Of a stretch of DNA of 64,000 nucleotides, positions 1 through 10,767 are shown in pieces (the first letter of the stretch is position 1; each line of letters starts with the position of its first letter). Position numbers and translations under genes: made by a program. This DNA is from Lepidodermella squamata (lineage: Eukaryota; Gastrotricha): positions 744,001 to 808,000 of the forward strand of contig JBLDXI010000042.1 of NCBI GenBank assembly GCA_047495785.1, read 5' to 3'. The notes under the pieces were generated by a model. The model did no database searches, was not told the DNA's origin, and saw only the letters and a program-made list of their open reading frames with translations.

Positions 1-409
1 TGAAAGTGAAAACCATCGAACTCAACATATTATCCTATATATTTGTTTTTTATAATGTCTGTTATCTATTTACAAATTCAACGACCGACGATACACGCTA
101 TGAATCTTTAATCCGCGGAGTCGGTCAAAATTAAAATTATAAATTGTTTCAATAAGTATCCTCAGTCAACCGTTTTTTATGACGAGCGATGAGACCATGC
201 CATTAGCAAGAATTCTCATAATTCTTGATTATACCAAAAGCTTCAAATTGTCCGCAATAATCTTCTCTCGCTTCAATTTATTTTCAAGCAAAGATGAATT
301 GTCTCACAAACACAACACATTTCAGGGAGCCGATCTCACTGTATTCGATCGCTACTTGATTTCGCTCACTACTCGTTGTACTGTTCTACTCGAACGATGC
401 TTGTTCTAG

Positions 410-800
410 ATTACTAGCCTGATGATGAGTACGCGGTACCCGAAAAGTCTCTCCACTCGAGAGAGTAGGGCAAAATGGCCGACGGATAAGTGTAGGCCAT
501 GACCCGGCGGTCCTTTTGACACCGAATTTGGGGACTCGAGGTCTGAGCAGGTATTTGAATAAATGACAGTGAAAAAACGTCGAAATTTTGGATTAGAGCC
601 AAGAAGCAGACCCGAGAATTGGACCTAATTATTAGACCCAGATTATGGCGCAACAATCAAAATTTCACTCTTTTTGCAAGTTGATTTCTGTGCGTTCCTT
701 GAAGTCTTTGGCCCCCGAATTCGGTGTCAAGAACCGCCGGGTCATGGCCTAGACTTATCCGTCGGCTATTTTGCCCAACGGCGCATCGTTGACCAGAAAA
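410..800. repeat. Foldback element with about 67-bp inverted arms
   Basis: The stretch at 466-532 is repeated in inverted orientation at 711-778 with only a few mismatches (shared core GACGGATAAG...GGCCATGACCCGGCGG), separated by about 180 bp. It would form a long hairpin if transcribed. No coding capacity or target-site duplication is seen. The short open frames here are by-products of the repeat. Confidence 0.7.
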
Positions 801-841
801 AAGGACGTTTCGACAGACCCAGGAATTGGATCCAATTATCC

Positions 842-2057
842 AGGGGCGTAACCAGGAATTTGTTTTGGTAGTTGTTATGGATCTCACGCAGGGGCGTAAC
901 CAGCCTCTCACGGTTGGGGTGGCCTAGGTCATATTTTCTGGGTGCGCTCAAGGATCCGAGAGCTATCAGTAACGGAAAAGAATTGTTGCTTTCTTAAAAT
1001 GAATTGAAATTTGAACTAAAACTGGAGCGAAGCGAGAAGGTTTTGAAGATTTGTCTCTCAGAAATACTCCGAAACCTCTCAAAACTATGGAATTTTCCAG
1101 TAATCAACCTGCCCACTAAATAAAAAAAACTAAATTACTGAATATGCGAGCGAAGCGAGCTTTAGCTAACGGTTTTTATTTCTTTTCCACCTCAGAATTA
1201 GCCTGAAAATGCTTCAAAATTCGACGAAAAAAAATACCGTAAACTACAGTATATAGGCCGCATCCTGAATAAAGACCGCACCCGAATAATCGCCGCAAAA
1301 TAGCCCTATTTTCATCAATTCAGCATAAATAAAGGCCGCGCGCGAATAATCGCCGCACCTAAGCACGTGATCAACAGCCACCCAGGCGAATCGCCAGATG
1401 GCACCCCCACTGCGACTCCTACCGCTACGCCGACCTACTCCCTACTCACAAGGTGACGTCGAGGAGGCGGATTTTCCGAAGAGCCGCGCGTGAATTGGCG
1501 GCGCAAGCCCCTTGTTACACCTGTTACGCCTGCTACAAGTCAAGTTTTGAAAAATTGAGGGAAATAAAGGCCGCACTCGAATAATCGCCGCACTCGTATA
1601 ATCGCCGCACTTTTTGCCTCTTTTTCGAAAATCAGGAAAATTAGTCGCCGCGGCCTTTATACTGTAGTTTACGGTATATTTGACATCAATTGTACACCTT
1701 CCATGGGTATTACACCCCCTAGTTTGAAAGACATCGATTTCGAGAAGTACGAAGTACACAACAGTTCACTTTTTGCAATTGTTCCGGATGGTAGGGCCTG
1801 TGCCCCGGGCGCCGGCTAGTTACGCCCAGGGTGGAATATTGATATTTCCCGGGAAAATTCAAGGTCGATGAGTGCGGGTTTTCAATACGAAATATGGACA
1901 CTATCGGAATTTCGAGCGTAGCGAGAAATTATGTGCAATTTTGCAAACATTTCCTCCATTTTGTAAGCAATTTTAGGCATTTTAGGCCGAAGAGGGGTTT
2001 TCAGTTTTCATTTTGGTAGTTGTTTGAACAACCAAAACAACCAGCTGGTTACGCCAC
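842..2057. repeat. Repeat bounded by GGCGTAACCAG ends
   Basis: The motif GGGGCGTAACCAGG occurs at about 842 and 891, and its inverted form (CTGGTTACGCC) at about 2043-2057. Next to both ends is a related TTGTTTTGG(T)AGTTGTT stretch in opposite orientation, suggesting a non-autonomous terminal-inverted-repeat element. A second element (1235-1676) sits inside it. A GCGAAGCGAG-type motif recurs at about 1027, 1149 and 1918. Exact ends and target duplication are not resolved. Confidence 0.45.
1235..1676. mobile_element. MITE-like element with TACCGTAAACTACAGTATA termini
   Basis: Both ends carry a 27-bp terminal inverted repeat starting TACCGTAAACTACAGTATA and running into AGGCCGC, with one visible mismatch. 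The interior has direct repeats of the type CGAATAATCGCCGCAC at about 1282, 1347, 1578 and 1593. At 442 bp with no coding region it is a non-autonomous DNA element. The immediate flanks are A/T-rich, so the target duplication is unclear. Confidence 0.75.
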
Positions 2058-2405
2058 TGCAATTATCGGATCTCGCAGTCTATTTTTGGCAATTAAAGTG
2101 TTAACGAAAACGAAAAGCTTTTTATTTTGTCCTTTTTTCCAGATAAAACGAACGAAAATGTACAATTTGGAAGGTAAGAAAAAAAGGCGCAGGCACATCA
2201 CGAAAAGGCGCTTGTCCGGGACAGTGCGCCACTCATAACACCGGACGGGCACATACTGAAATTATCACAAGGAGCGGAATTATCAGACACAGCAGAAGAC
2301 AGAAGGCTAGTGATTAGTGGTAGGACAGCAGAGACGGAAGGTAGAGGACGGGAGAAGAAGAAACAAGGAAATAAGCAGGAAGGATAAGAAGAAAGAGGAG
2401 AGAGA

Positions 2406-5279
2406 CTAACATTGTGGGACAGGGAGCGGGCCGGGCGGCAGGCGAGCGTTGAGAAGGAAGACAGGCGACTTCACAGGCGGCGACGCGGAAAGCCGAACAT
2501 TCTCGATGTCTTCGCGAAGCGGCAGCACAAAGCGTACGACGTTGTCGGCATAGCGGCACTGGACGGCTTTTAAGTGCGAGGACAGACTGGGCAGGCGACA
2601 GCGCTGCTCCAGCGCACTAACACGAACACGATCATCGAGACGGACATGGAGAATGGCGCGCAGACAGTTATTCTGAAGCACGTCTAGGTGGCGGAGCTGC
2701 GTCTTCGCAGCAGACGCAAAGGAAACGAAGCCGAAGGTGGCGATGGAACGGACGAGCGCCAGGTAGGCGGTGCGGCGCCACCGAAAAGACAGCCCTGGCC
2801 GGCTAACAACCGAGCGGAACCACGACAGATTCTTCCCACAGCGATGGAGCACATGGTCGACATGGGGCTTCCAGGTCAACTTCTCATCGAACAGAATGCC
2901 CAGAATTCGAAGTACAGAGACTTGCGGGATGACAGTGCCGCCAAGCACGAGCCTCACACCGGGGGGACGACGGGAGAATGCGATAACCTCACTCTTTGCG
3001 GCGTTGAATTGCTGCCGCCACAGGCAGGCCCAAGCGGCGACGCGATCGACTTCCGCCTGAGCACACATCTCAGCTTCGGGGAACGAGGCACCAGAACCGA
3101 CAACCGTCAGGTCATCAGCATAGGCATCCAAGTCACAGCCAGGGGCACTGGGGGTCCGGAGAAGATCGCTAGTGTAGATGACATAGAGTAGGGGCGACAG
3201 CGGGGAACCTTGCGGCACGCCGCACTGCAGCTGGACCTGTCTGCTCAGAAAACCCGCAACGCGAGCTTGCAACTTTCGATCTCGAAGATAGTCGGCGAGC
3301 CATCAGACCAGGTTACGCGGGAGGGGCAACTGGCCAAGCTTGTAGACGAGACCGGCATGCCAGACCGAGTCGTATGCGGCCTTGACATCCAGGCCGACAA
3401 CTACCACCTTGCGCTTATCCACACGAGCCTTGTGCACCCTGTGGGCCACGCGGACAGGGACGTCCACCGCAGACCGGTGCTCACGAAACGCGAATTGATT
3501 ATCCGGCAATAGATGTTGGTCCTCCAGCACCTGGCTCACCCAGCGGGCGATGATTGCCTCGAGAATCTTGCCGTCAGTAGGGAGTAACGAAATAGGCCGC
3601 TGCGAGGACACCGCAGCCCTTGGCTTGCCGGACTTCGGCACCGCCACAGCCACAGCTTCCTTCCAATCAGGCAAGGCGAAACCACTGCCGAGACACATGT
3701 TGTACAGCCGCCTGAGGTGAATCTGCAGGGGAACACCGCCCCACTTGTAGTAGACATTGCCGATGCCATCGAGCCCAGGCGCCTTGAAAGGCTGCAGCCG
3801 ATCGATCTCACGCGCTAGCATTCGTTGGCTGACGCTAAAGTCATGAGGCCCAGGGAGCCGAATCACACCGACTGGCTGCAAGGCCGGGTCGTTGGCCATC
3901 GCATGTTCCAGCTCGAGCCACCGCTGACGCGTTGCCGCATCGGCGGCCGGATCACAGTAGGGATACATCGGGGCGATAAAGTGAGTGAGTAGCTCGTCGG
4001 CCAGAGTCACGGACGGGTGGAGGATACTACCGTCAGGGAGCGTCATGGGCCCACACGTGCGGGGCTGCTGGTGCCGGTCAAGTTGGCGCAGGCGCACCCA
4101 AGCTTCGCGGTAACGAAGTTGTCCAGATAGCGCTTCGACCTGCCGCAGATTGGCCACGTCACGACGAAAGGCGTGCCGCTCCTTCGCATCTCGGAACGCA
4201 TCGTCCAGACGCCGCAGTTCGGCCGCAAGAACGGGGTCAACATGGCCACGGATTGCCCGCTCCAGTACTCGCTTCTGCTTAAGAAGGACTCGCATCTCGG
4301 AGGACAGAGAAATCTTTTTTAATTCGCTACGGTCGCAGAGGGGAACATGAAGCCGACGCGCCTCAGCCAGAGAAGCGTTAATAGCGCGGCGATAAGTCGT
4401 CAGGCGGGCTTGCGGATCGCCAACCTGAGGAAGAGCAATAGCGGCGAGTAGCGTCCAGAGCGTGCGTTGGTAGCCATGGCGATCGGCCCGAGATAAATCG
4501 AATCGAAGGGCAGGCTCAGGGTCGGGCAGACGCCGCCTCACCCCGAGTACGGGGACGTCGAAACGAGTGGAAGTGCTAAAGTGGTCGCTGTTGAATCTGT
4601 CGCCGACGGACACGTCACCGGTGAGCAGGCAAAGGGCAGCGGCGTTGAGGACCCACACGTCAAGCGTAGACAGACTACCAGTTCTCAGATCGATGTGCGT
4701 AGGAGCAGAGCGTAACACAGTTAACCCGAGCCGAGTGGCGACATGGTGAAGCTTGTATCCATTAGGGTTCCACAGGTCAGTAGTGCCCCAGAGCGGAGAT
4801 TTCGCATTGAGGTCACCTGCAAAAACGCAAGGTGTGAGATCGGCAGTCGCCTCTTCAAATTCGCGTTCGAGAAATCGCAAGTCTAAATCGGAAGACGGTG
4901 GACAGTAGCCGGTGACGAGTCGAAGGGCCGCAGCACGAGGATCAGGGACAACGTCGAGACGGAGCCATTCGCTACGCTTGCGACCCACAAGCGCCAGTTT
5001 GCGCTCGCTAAGGACAGTGACGCCCTCCCGAACGAGGAAGGCCGCTCCACCGCACGACCCCCTGTACAGCAGTTCGTCCGGGGCCTGCTCCCTATCACAC
5101 CTAAAGACAGCGAAATGATCGAAGAACACAGAAGAGAGAGAGAAGTAATAGGTTTCACTTAAAAATACAAACAAAGCATCAATTAAGTCAGATAAATACG
5201 TTATTTCGACAGGCTTGCCATTGGCACCCTGAGGGTTCCACTGCAGCATAGAGACGGGAATGAGCTCAGTTGTCGTCAT
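2406..5279 (-). pseudogene. LINE ORF2, endonuclease-reverse transcriptase with one in-frame stop
   Basis: Reading from the ATG at 5279 (overlapping the ORF1 stop) gives about 957 codons, interrupted once by TGA at 3303-3305. Upstream lies the APE-like endonuclease with CVFAGDLNAKSPLWG and FNSDHF motifs. Next come reverse-transcriptase blocks: RPISLLPTDGKILE, GLDVKAAYDSVW, then after the stop CGVPQGSPLSPLLYVIY and the catalytic AYADD. The frame is the same on both sides of the stop and the missing residue lies just after the 'AAYDSVW' block, so this is a point nonsense change, not a deletion. The C-terminus ends shortly after the thumb-like region and I see no RNase H. Confidence 0.85.
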
Positions 5280-6804
5280 AGCGGTACGAGCCGGTGCCAT
5301 CCATCCGCTGGTCGTTGCCGCCACTGTGGAGGTCGTAGACTTCATTGGACAGGTGAGCCAACGATTCTTCGAGGTCCCTACGCCAGGCGACCTGGTTAGC
5401 GCGATCAGCCGCGACGGCGTCAGACAGGGCGTGCAGTTGTAGCTGGATATTCTTGAGCAGAGAAGAGATGCCCGCAACAGCAGCACTGAGCTGTGCAGAA
5501 GAAGACGACTCGGCGCCGGGGGGAACCACGGGACCAGAGAGAGGCGTAGCCGGCGTCGACGGCGGCGGCGGCGGCGGCGCAGCGGTGTGAGCAAAGCTGC
5601 GACCCGGGGTGACGTGGGACGACCTACCACCACCATGCCGAATGCTGGCAGCCGCGGCAAGCTTGTCGAGCTTGGCAGCAGCGTGAGCACGTCGGGATTC
5701 GATCTCAGCCGACTGGGCGGCCTTGAATGCGGGGCAGCCGCGCCAGGTGCAGAAATGCTTCGGAGCCCCGCCATCGGGACAGTTGCAGCAATGAGCTTCC
5801 GCGAGGGTTGCTTCACACTTCTCAGTAGGGTGTTTCTGAGCGCAACGGCCACACTTTACCGGGGTACCGGGCGGGCAGTCGATGGTAACATGCCCATACC
5901 GGTTGCACTTACGACACTTTGACGGCAACACAGGGGGGCGAAGAGGCCGAACTCTGACGCGTCGGTTCAACCACTTGAGGCCATTATCGCGTGCATCTTC
6001 GTAGCCTTCTTTATTCGCGAAAACAATGACCCGGGTGGGGGGACGATGGGGATTCTTTGCTGGCAAATCACGAATTTCCTCGACATAGTCAGGCGAGAGG
6101 TGGGCCCGCAGATCGTCAACAGAGTAGCAGGCCGACAGACGCGAGGTCAGCACGGTACGGTGTTCTTTCTCTACTGCAGGAGGCAAGGGACGAGTAGAAT
6201 CTGGCTCACCGGGGCGATGAACACGGTAGTTAGACCCTCTGAAGGCACCGGCGACAAGGTCCCTCTTCAGGAGGCGATCCGCTGCAGCCGGCGTGGAGCA
6301 GATGACCCGAAGGCCACCACTCCGCATGTCGACCGCCGCTTGATACTCGAGCCAGGGCGCAGCGCGAACTAGCTCGGGCTCGAGCTCACTTCGAGACATG
6401 CCAAAGACATTATCAATGATAACCACGCGTTTGCTAACAGGGTTAGACGGGGCCGGTGCTTGACGAGCCGGGCCGACAGGAGCACCACGAGGGGGCAGAG
6501 TTGGCGGCTGGTTGGTGACCGGCGGAGAAGACGACGACGCCCGAAGCGCCGGAAAATCGGCGTCGGCATCCATGCGGTCGACGGAGGACGACGGAGAGGC
6601 ATCGGCACTGCGGTGCTGTAGGATGAGTGCTTGGACCTCGGCGATGGCAGCGGCCGAGAGGCCCTTCACATTGAGTTTCCTCGGCAGCTTCGCGCCGTCA
6701 GTGGCAGACGACGGTGGGTCCGGTTTTGACTTCTTCTGCTGAATGCCCCCATCGGGCGGGCGGCTTCGGCGGCGACCGGAGGGCGGTCTGCCGTTTTCAG
6801 CCAT
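5266..6804 (-). CDS. LINE ORF1, gag-like CCHC zinc-knuckle protein
   Basis: About 512 codons from the ATG at 6804 (the frame is open further upstream, but without an ATG). The N-terminal third is low-complexity, Pro/Ser/Arg-rich. Near residue 300 are zinc knuckles CRKCNRYGHVTIDC (CX2CX4HX4C) and CGRCAQKHPTEKC (CX2CX3HX4C), then a further Cys/His-rich stretch. A poly-Pro segment and a possible coiled tail follow. In Jockey/R1/I-type elements this protein binds the element RNA. The last 14 bases overlap the ORF2 start (ATGACGACAACTGA), an arrangement used for coupled or reinitiated translation. Confidence 0.85.
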   Translation of the reverse strand: MAENGRPPSGRRRSRPPDGGIQQKKSKPDPPSSATDGAKLPRKLNVKGLSAAAIAEVQALILQHRSADASPSSSVDRMDADADFPALRASSSSPPVTNQPPTLPPRGAPVGPARQAPAPSNPVSKRVVIIDNVFGMSRSELEPELVRAAPWLEYQAAVDMRSGGLRVICSTPAAADRLLKRDLVAGAFRGSNYRVHRPGEPDSTRPLPPAVEKEHRTVLTSRLSACYSVDDLRAHLSPDYVEEIRDLPAKNPHRPPTRVIVFANKEGYEDARDNGLKWLNRRVRVRPLRPPVLPSKCRKCNRYGHVTIDCPPGTPVKCGRCAQKHPTEKCEATLAEAHCCNCPDGGAPKHFCTWRGCPAFKAAQSAEIESRRAHAAAKLDKLAAAASIRHGGGRSSHVTPGRSFAHTAAPPPPPPSTPATPLSGPVVPPGAESSSSAQLSAAVAGISSLLKNIQLQLHALSDAVAADRANQVAWRRDLEESLAHLSNEVYDLHSGGNDQRMDGTGSYRYDDN

Positions 6805-7066
6805 ATAATCAGTAAGTAATGTGTCGCTGAATAGCACAGACGATCACCAACAATTTTAACGTAAAACTGTTAAATACTCATGGATGCCTTTCTAATTCAT
6901 GGAGACGCTTTCTACTGAAGCCAATTTACTTCGGTGAAAAAACCAAAAAAGGTGTTGAATATTGCAAAACTGAAACGAGAAGTTCAGTTTCATAACAGTG
7001 ACATGCTGTAATTTTTTCACGGCAGAAAACGCATTGTTTGTAATTTGATGATGAATGCATGCCGCC

Positions 7067-7498
7067 TCATCCCGATCGCCTGGTCGTCGTCGTAGCCGTC
7101 CGTCTGCCACATGCGCATTCCGATGCAATTCCGCACCACGTTGACACGGCATTTTTGTTCGCGATGGCCCGGCACGATCCGGAATCATGCGGCCCGCCTT
7201 TTGCACAGCCATTCGCGCAGTACGAGTTGCAATCACAGCAGCCTTTCCGCACACAGTTCAACGATCGCCAAGCTGCGCGGATGCAACGGTTGTCGCACGA
7301 CTGGTTGGGGCGGTCGCCGCATACAGTCTTATAGGCCGCTTTAATATCGGGCCGCACAAATGTCATATACACGTCGAGGGCGTTCAGGACATGTGGGCAT
7401 GATCTAGCAATGTAATACATGAAGTCGTCAACAGCATCGCAAGCGGCCAGATGTGGGCCACAAACGGCAGCAAGTAGCAAAATAGCAACAACTTTCAT
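7067..7498 (-). CDS. Small secreted cysteine-rich protein
   Basis: Single-exon gene, 143 codons from the ATG at 7498. The N-terminus (MKVVAILLLAAVCGPHLAAC) is a clear signal peptide. The mature part holds a dense Cys cluster in its second half (CVRKGCCDCNSYCANGCAKG and CGIASECACG), suggesting a disulfide-stabilised extracellular peptide or venom/defence-like small protein. No family is recognised with confidence. It ends in a basic, Thr-rich tail. The TATA box just upstream supports it being a real, strongly expressed gene. Confidence 0.7.
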   Translation of the reverse strand: MKVVAILLLAAVCGPHLAACDAVDDFMYYIARSCPHVLNALDVYMTFVRPDIKAAYKTVCGDRPNQSCDNRCIRAAWRSLNCVRKGCCDCNSYCANGCAKGGPHDSGSCRAIANKNAVSTWCGIASECACGRRTATTTTRRSG

Positions 7499-7540
7499 TG
7501 CCAAGCAGATTGCATGGTGGAAAGCTCATAATCGGCCAGC

Positions 7541-7547
7541 TTTTATA
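7541..7547 (-). promoter_or_regulatory. TATA box of the Cys-rich gene
   Basis: TATAAAA on the minus strand, 43 bases before the ATG at 7498. With the usual ~30-bp spacing, transcription would start near 7515 and give a very short leader. Confidence 0.55.
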
Positions 7548-7559
7548 GCCGAGTTGTTT

Positions 7560-8640
7560 TGATGTTTCTTACTTCTATCTGGAAGCTTCTACTAGTCCGC
7601 GTCCGAAATTTCTAATTTGGGAAGTTTTGTCGGAAGCTATTACGAATGACCGCAATTACGGAGACAAACAGAGCCAACGGCAGGATTTTTTTACATGCGA
7701 TGCGTGTTGGTGTCAATGCTTTTCCACGCTCGTCTCTCCTTTAACACCAGATGTACATGCCAAGTATCTATTTTTGTTACTTTTGTCGCCAGTTTAAAGT
7801 CGTGATGATATAGCCAACGGCGGTTTCTATACACGATTCTTGATTCCCAAGGCACTTCGTATGCCAAACTGGGGTGAAAGTAATGTGGAGTGAAAAGTGA
7901 AAACAAGAACTGCAGTTGGATAGAAAAACCCCGCTCCTAAAGAGTGAGGACGAGGAGGCGAGGGCGATCGAATCGTTTGTTGAATAAGCTCAAGCTTTCT
8001 GTTGTAAACAATTAAATGTTAGTAGAGGGCCTGGAAAAATTCCAACTTCAAGGCTTTACTCATAAAAAATTAAAACTCGAACGACTATTCAACACGACGC
8101 TACGCTACAAAATAATGCAAAAATATCAGGAGTTTTTTTATGATGTCGGCCGATTCAGAGATTGATTGCTTAGGTTGACTGTAGCATTGCTTTCTTTGTA
8201 GTCGATGACAATTAGGAAATATGAGAGCGACAAACAGCTGAAATTCAAAATATTCTTTATTTCCGGTCTGAATAAAATAGTCAATAAATGGGTCAATCGA
8301 TAAACTAGGGGTATCTAGACTTAATCTTCTGTTTACTATCGGTTTCTTCTATGGAAACTTCGCGAATAATCGAAAAACCTATAAGTAAGTTATAACATAA
8401 TTTTTCGAGGGCCGCGTGACTCTCTTGCGAGTGACTTTCGGCTGCGCAACAACGTTGTTACCAACCTGTGCGCTAAAATTAAATTTTAAACGCCGTTTGT
8501 AAAAAAATACTGTACCATGCCATGCCCATAAAAAATTTAACAGTTCTTAACCTGACTTGCGCGTGTAATATAAGCGACTTTAATGTACCGAGTTGCAAAA
8601 AAACACAGTTATTTGTATCTTCTCTGCGAAAAATCGTGCA
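7560..8640. other. Intergenic, no gene seen
   Basis: About 1.1 kb between the Cys-rich gene and the glycosyltransferase. Short open frames are unsupported by codon bias or motifs. I see no repeat or RNA gene. Confidence 0.5.
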
Positions 8641-8643
8641 TAA

Positions 8644-9699
8644 ATGAATGTGCCCTTTCTCAGAGTATTCGCTGGTTTCTTTATTGCTTTCCTGATTTTT
8701 GCATTTATTTTCGGGCATGAAAGTCAACAAATACTCTGGGGCAGCTATATCGAGCTCCATTTAACGAAGGGGAACAGTAAAACTACTACAACAGAACGAA
8801 ATCACTGTCAAATTGATTGCGATTTCGACGAATTAGACGCTTTGTTAATCGCGATAGCTTCGAGAAATTCAACAAAAATCCCGAAAATACTACATCAAAC
8901 CTGGAAAACCAGCAACACATTGCCTGAAAAGTATGCAAAATACCGGTCGAATTGGATGAAAATGCACTCGCATTGGACGCATGTGCTATGGACGGATGAA
9001 ATGAATAGGAAATTGGTCCAGCGCGGCTATCCTTGGTATTTGGACTTTTACGACAACCTTCAAGTTGGCGTCATGCGATCCGACGTAAGCCGTATTCTCT
9101 ACATGCATCGATACGGCGGGATGTACGCAGATCTCGATACTGAACCTCTCCAACCTATAGATCCTTTGATCGATCAAGCCGAGAAGCCTGTTCTGTTAGG
9201 TTATATGATGGACGTGTACAGAGATCATCACGACAAGCAGTTTCTACCAGCTTCGTTAATGTTGGCGAAACCAGGCCATCTTCTCTTTTCGATCGCGTTG
9301 TCCCAATTTCTATACCAGCGGAAAAAGTTCCCGCTACCTGGGACGAAACCCGAGTTCGTAACGGGCCCAACGGGATTTTTCAACGCAATAGAGGACTATA
9401 TGGCTGCTTACAAACAAATGACTGGGGAAGATACTGATGCCTCGCCGAAAAAGCTCTCAAATGATATCTACGACTTGAAGGTATTTCCATCGAAGGTACT
9501 CCAGCCTTACTCTTGGGCGCAGAAGGCTGAGGATATTGGCAAGGTTTGCGAGGGTCGTTCGCCTGATTTCAACGAGGATCTCTGCAAATCTAGATTTGGC
9601 AAAGAGTCGTTCACTATTCAGTATTCCAGTCAATCGTGGGAAAAGGACTGGCGCGATCATATTAGCAAACACGAACAGTTTTATCCTGATTTATTTTAA
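8644..9699 (+). CDS. Golgi-type DXD glycosyltransferase (Gly_transf_sug family)
   Basis: Single-exon, 351 codons. A short cytoplasmic N-terminus precedes one hydrophobic segment (about residues 6-24), giving a type II membrane protein as expected for Golgi glycosyltransferases. The luminal domain starts with IPKILHQTWKTSNTLPEKY and carries the nucleotide-sugar/metal motif RYGGMYADLDTEPLQP (DXD). These are hallmarks of the OCH1/alpha-1,4-GlcNAc or Gal transferase-like DXD sugar-transferase family. It is closely related to the minus-strand gene at 45355-46362 (shared NSDVSR-type stretch RSDVSRILYMHRYGG and QYSSQSW near the C-terminus). Donor and acceptor sugars cannot be read from the sequence. 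Confidence 0.85.
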   Translation: MNVPFLRVFAGFFIAFLIFAFIFGHESQQILWGSYIELHLTKGNSKTTTTERNHCQIDCDFDELDALLIAIASRNSTKIPKILHQTWKTSNTLPEKYAKYRSNWMKMHSHWTHVLWTDEMNRKLVQRGYPWYLDFYDNLQVGVMRSDVSRILYMHRYGGMYADLDTEPLQPIDPLIDQAEKPVLLGYMMDVYRDHHDKQFLPASLMLAKPGHLLFSIALSQFLYQRKKFPLPGTKPEFVTGPTGFFNAIEDYMAAYKQMTGEDTDASPKKLSNDIYDLKVFPSKVLQPYSWAQKAEDIGKVCEGRSPDFNEDLCKSRFGKESFTIQYSSQSWEKDWRDHISKHEQFYPDLF

Positions 9700-10767
9700 A
9701 ATGATGTTTTATTTGTTTGCAGAAGAAATCAATAAAACAAGATGTATCTTGTCCAGTGCTCTTATTGCCTTTTTGTCGACTTGTTTCATCCCATAACCAA
9801 TGTGACTAACTCGATGCGAAATATCCAACATATCTAAATGTATTTTACCCTCCTTGTGGCCTTGACCGTTGACTCTCCTATCGCATAAATGTGTTGTATA
9901 TTGTATATCAGGCCGCCAAACGATCGTGTAGACTCCAAACATGTGCTAGACCGAAAAAGAACGAAAATTAAACCCGCCGTTTCATCTATCTCAGAAGATT
10001 TTGGCGCATTATTGATTGGGAAATCAATAGTGCAAAAAAGCCACAAAAGCGATAAAAGTAGTTCGTCCCTTGCAGCTCCAAGATCCTGGCTTGGTGCAGT
10101 GTCAAATAACCTGACGCTTAATTGTACGCCAAACCGATTTCTATTTTGAATATCAATATTCAAATATTAAGACCCATCGCGCGAAGCAGGATCTTCGAAC
10201 TAGGCGGAATTTGCAGACCAAAAATGATCAAAGGGTCCTCCCTGTAGTCTTCATGGTGTTTTCCACATTGGCCTGCTGAACTGGGGCTACGATAACCCTC
10301 GTTCACCCCGTACTTCGCGCCCTGTTTAGTGCTCCCATCTTCCCCAAAAGGACGCGAAAGACCCCCCGCTTAGGGTAAGTGTGAAGACAGCAAAAGAGAA
10401 AATGAAATGACTCAAACCCTTTATCGACCAGCGAGAAAACAGCACTCAAGTTCAGATATCAATAATAGAAGAGACGTCGGGATTCTGCTTTTAAAGTACG
10501 CAGTGCCGTTCCTGCAACAGGCACTTTCAAAGATTCAGCCAATGAGCTAGTCTAAACTGTCCAAAAATCTTCACATTGTTGTTACTCTACGGTTAAAAGT
10601 CTGAAATCAACAAGCAATCATGATCCCGCGCCAACAATGACTAAAATCAGTCGATTTCAACCATGTCGCTTTTCCAGGTCAAATCTACCATACTCGAAAA
10701 CAACAACACTCACGTTCAGATATCAATAATAAAACAGGCGTCGAGAACTTTCGACTAGCCATTATAA
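9700..10767. other. Intergenic region upstream of chemoreceptor array
   Basis: About 1 kb with no convincing gene. The part at about 10180-10330 (AGGATCTTCGAACTAGGCGG...GTACTTCGCGCC) resembles dispersed repeat sequence also seen near 41550-41770 and 42880-42920. Two direct copies of a 50-bp motif lie at about 10443-10493 and 10700-10752 (annotated separately). Confidence 0.5.
10443..10752. repeat. Direct repeat pair upstream of the first chemoreceptor gene
   Basis: The segments at about 10443-10493 and 10700-10752 share TTCAGATATCAATAATA with similar flanks (ACTCAAG/ACTCACG before; GACGTCG/GGCGTCG after). The second ends 15 bp before the receptor ATG, so it probably lies in the promoter or leader. 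A weaker match (AGTTCAGATACAAAAATAGG) occurs in the receptor's first intron near 11987. Confidence 0.6.

Larger units (their letters stand above)
2105..6850 (-). mobile_element. Near-full-length APE-type non-LTR retrotransposon (Jockey/R1-like LINE)
   Basis: Minus-strand element with two overlapping open frames. The first is a gag-like zinc-knuckle protein. The second is an apurinic-type endonuclease plus reverse transcriptase. The 3' untranslated part reaches about 2105, where a TTTTCGTTCGTTT-type end matches the 3' end of a second copy at 56934-57805. Its G+C-rich codon use contrasts with the A/T-rich surroundings, as expected for a recently inserted element. Only one disabling change is seen. 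The 5' boundary near 6850 is a guess, and I see no clear target duplication. Confidence 0.85.

Noticed and set aside
2688-3512. Plus-strand open frames inside the LINE
   Set aside because: They lie antisense to the reverse-transcriptase domain and result from its G+C-rich codon use.
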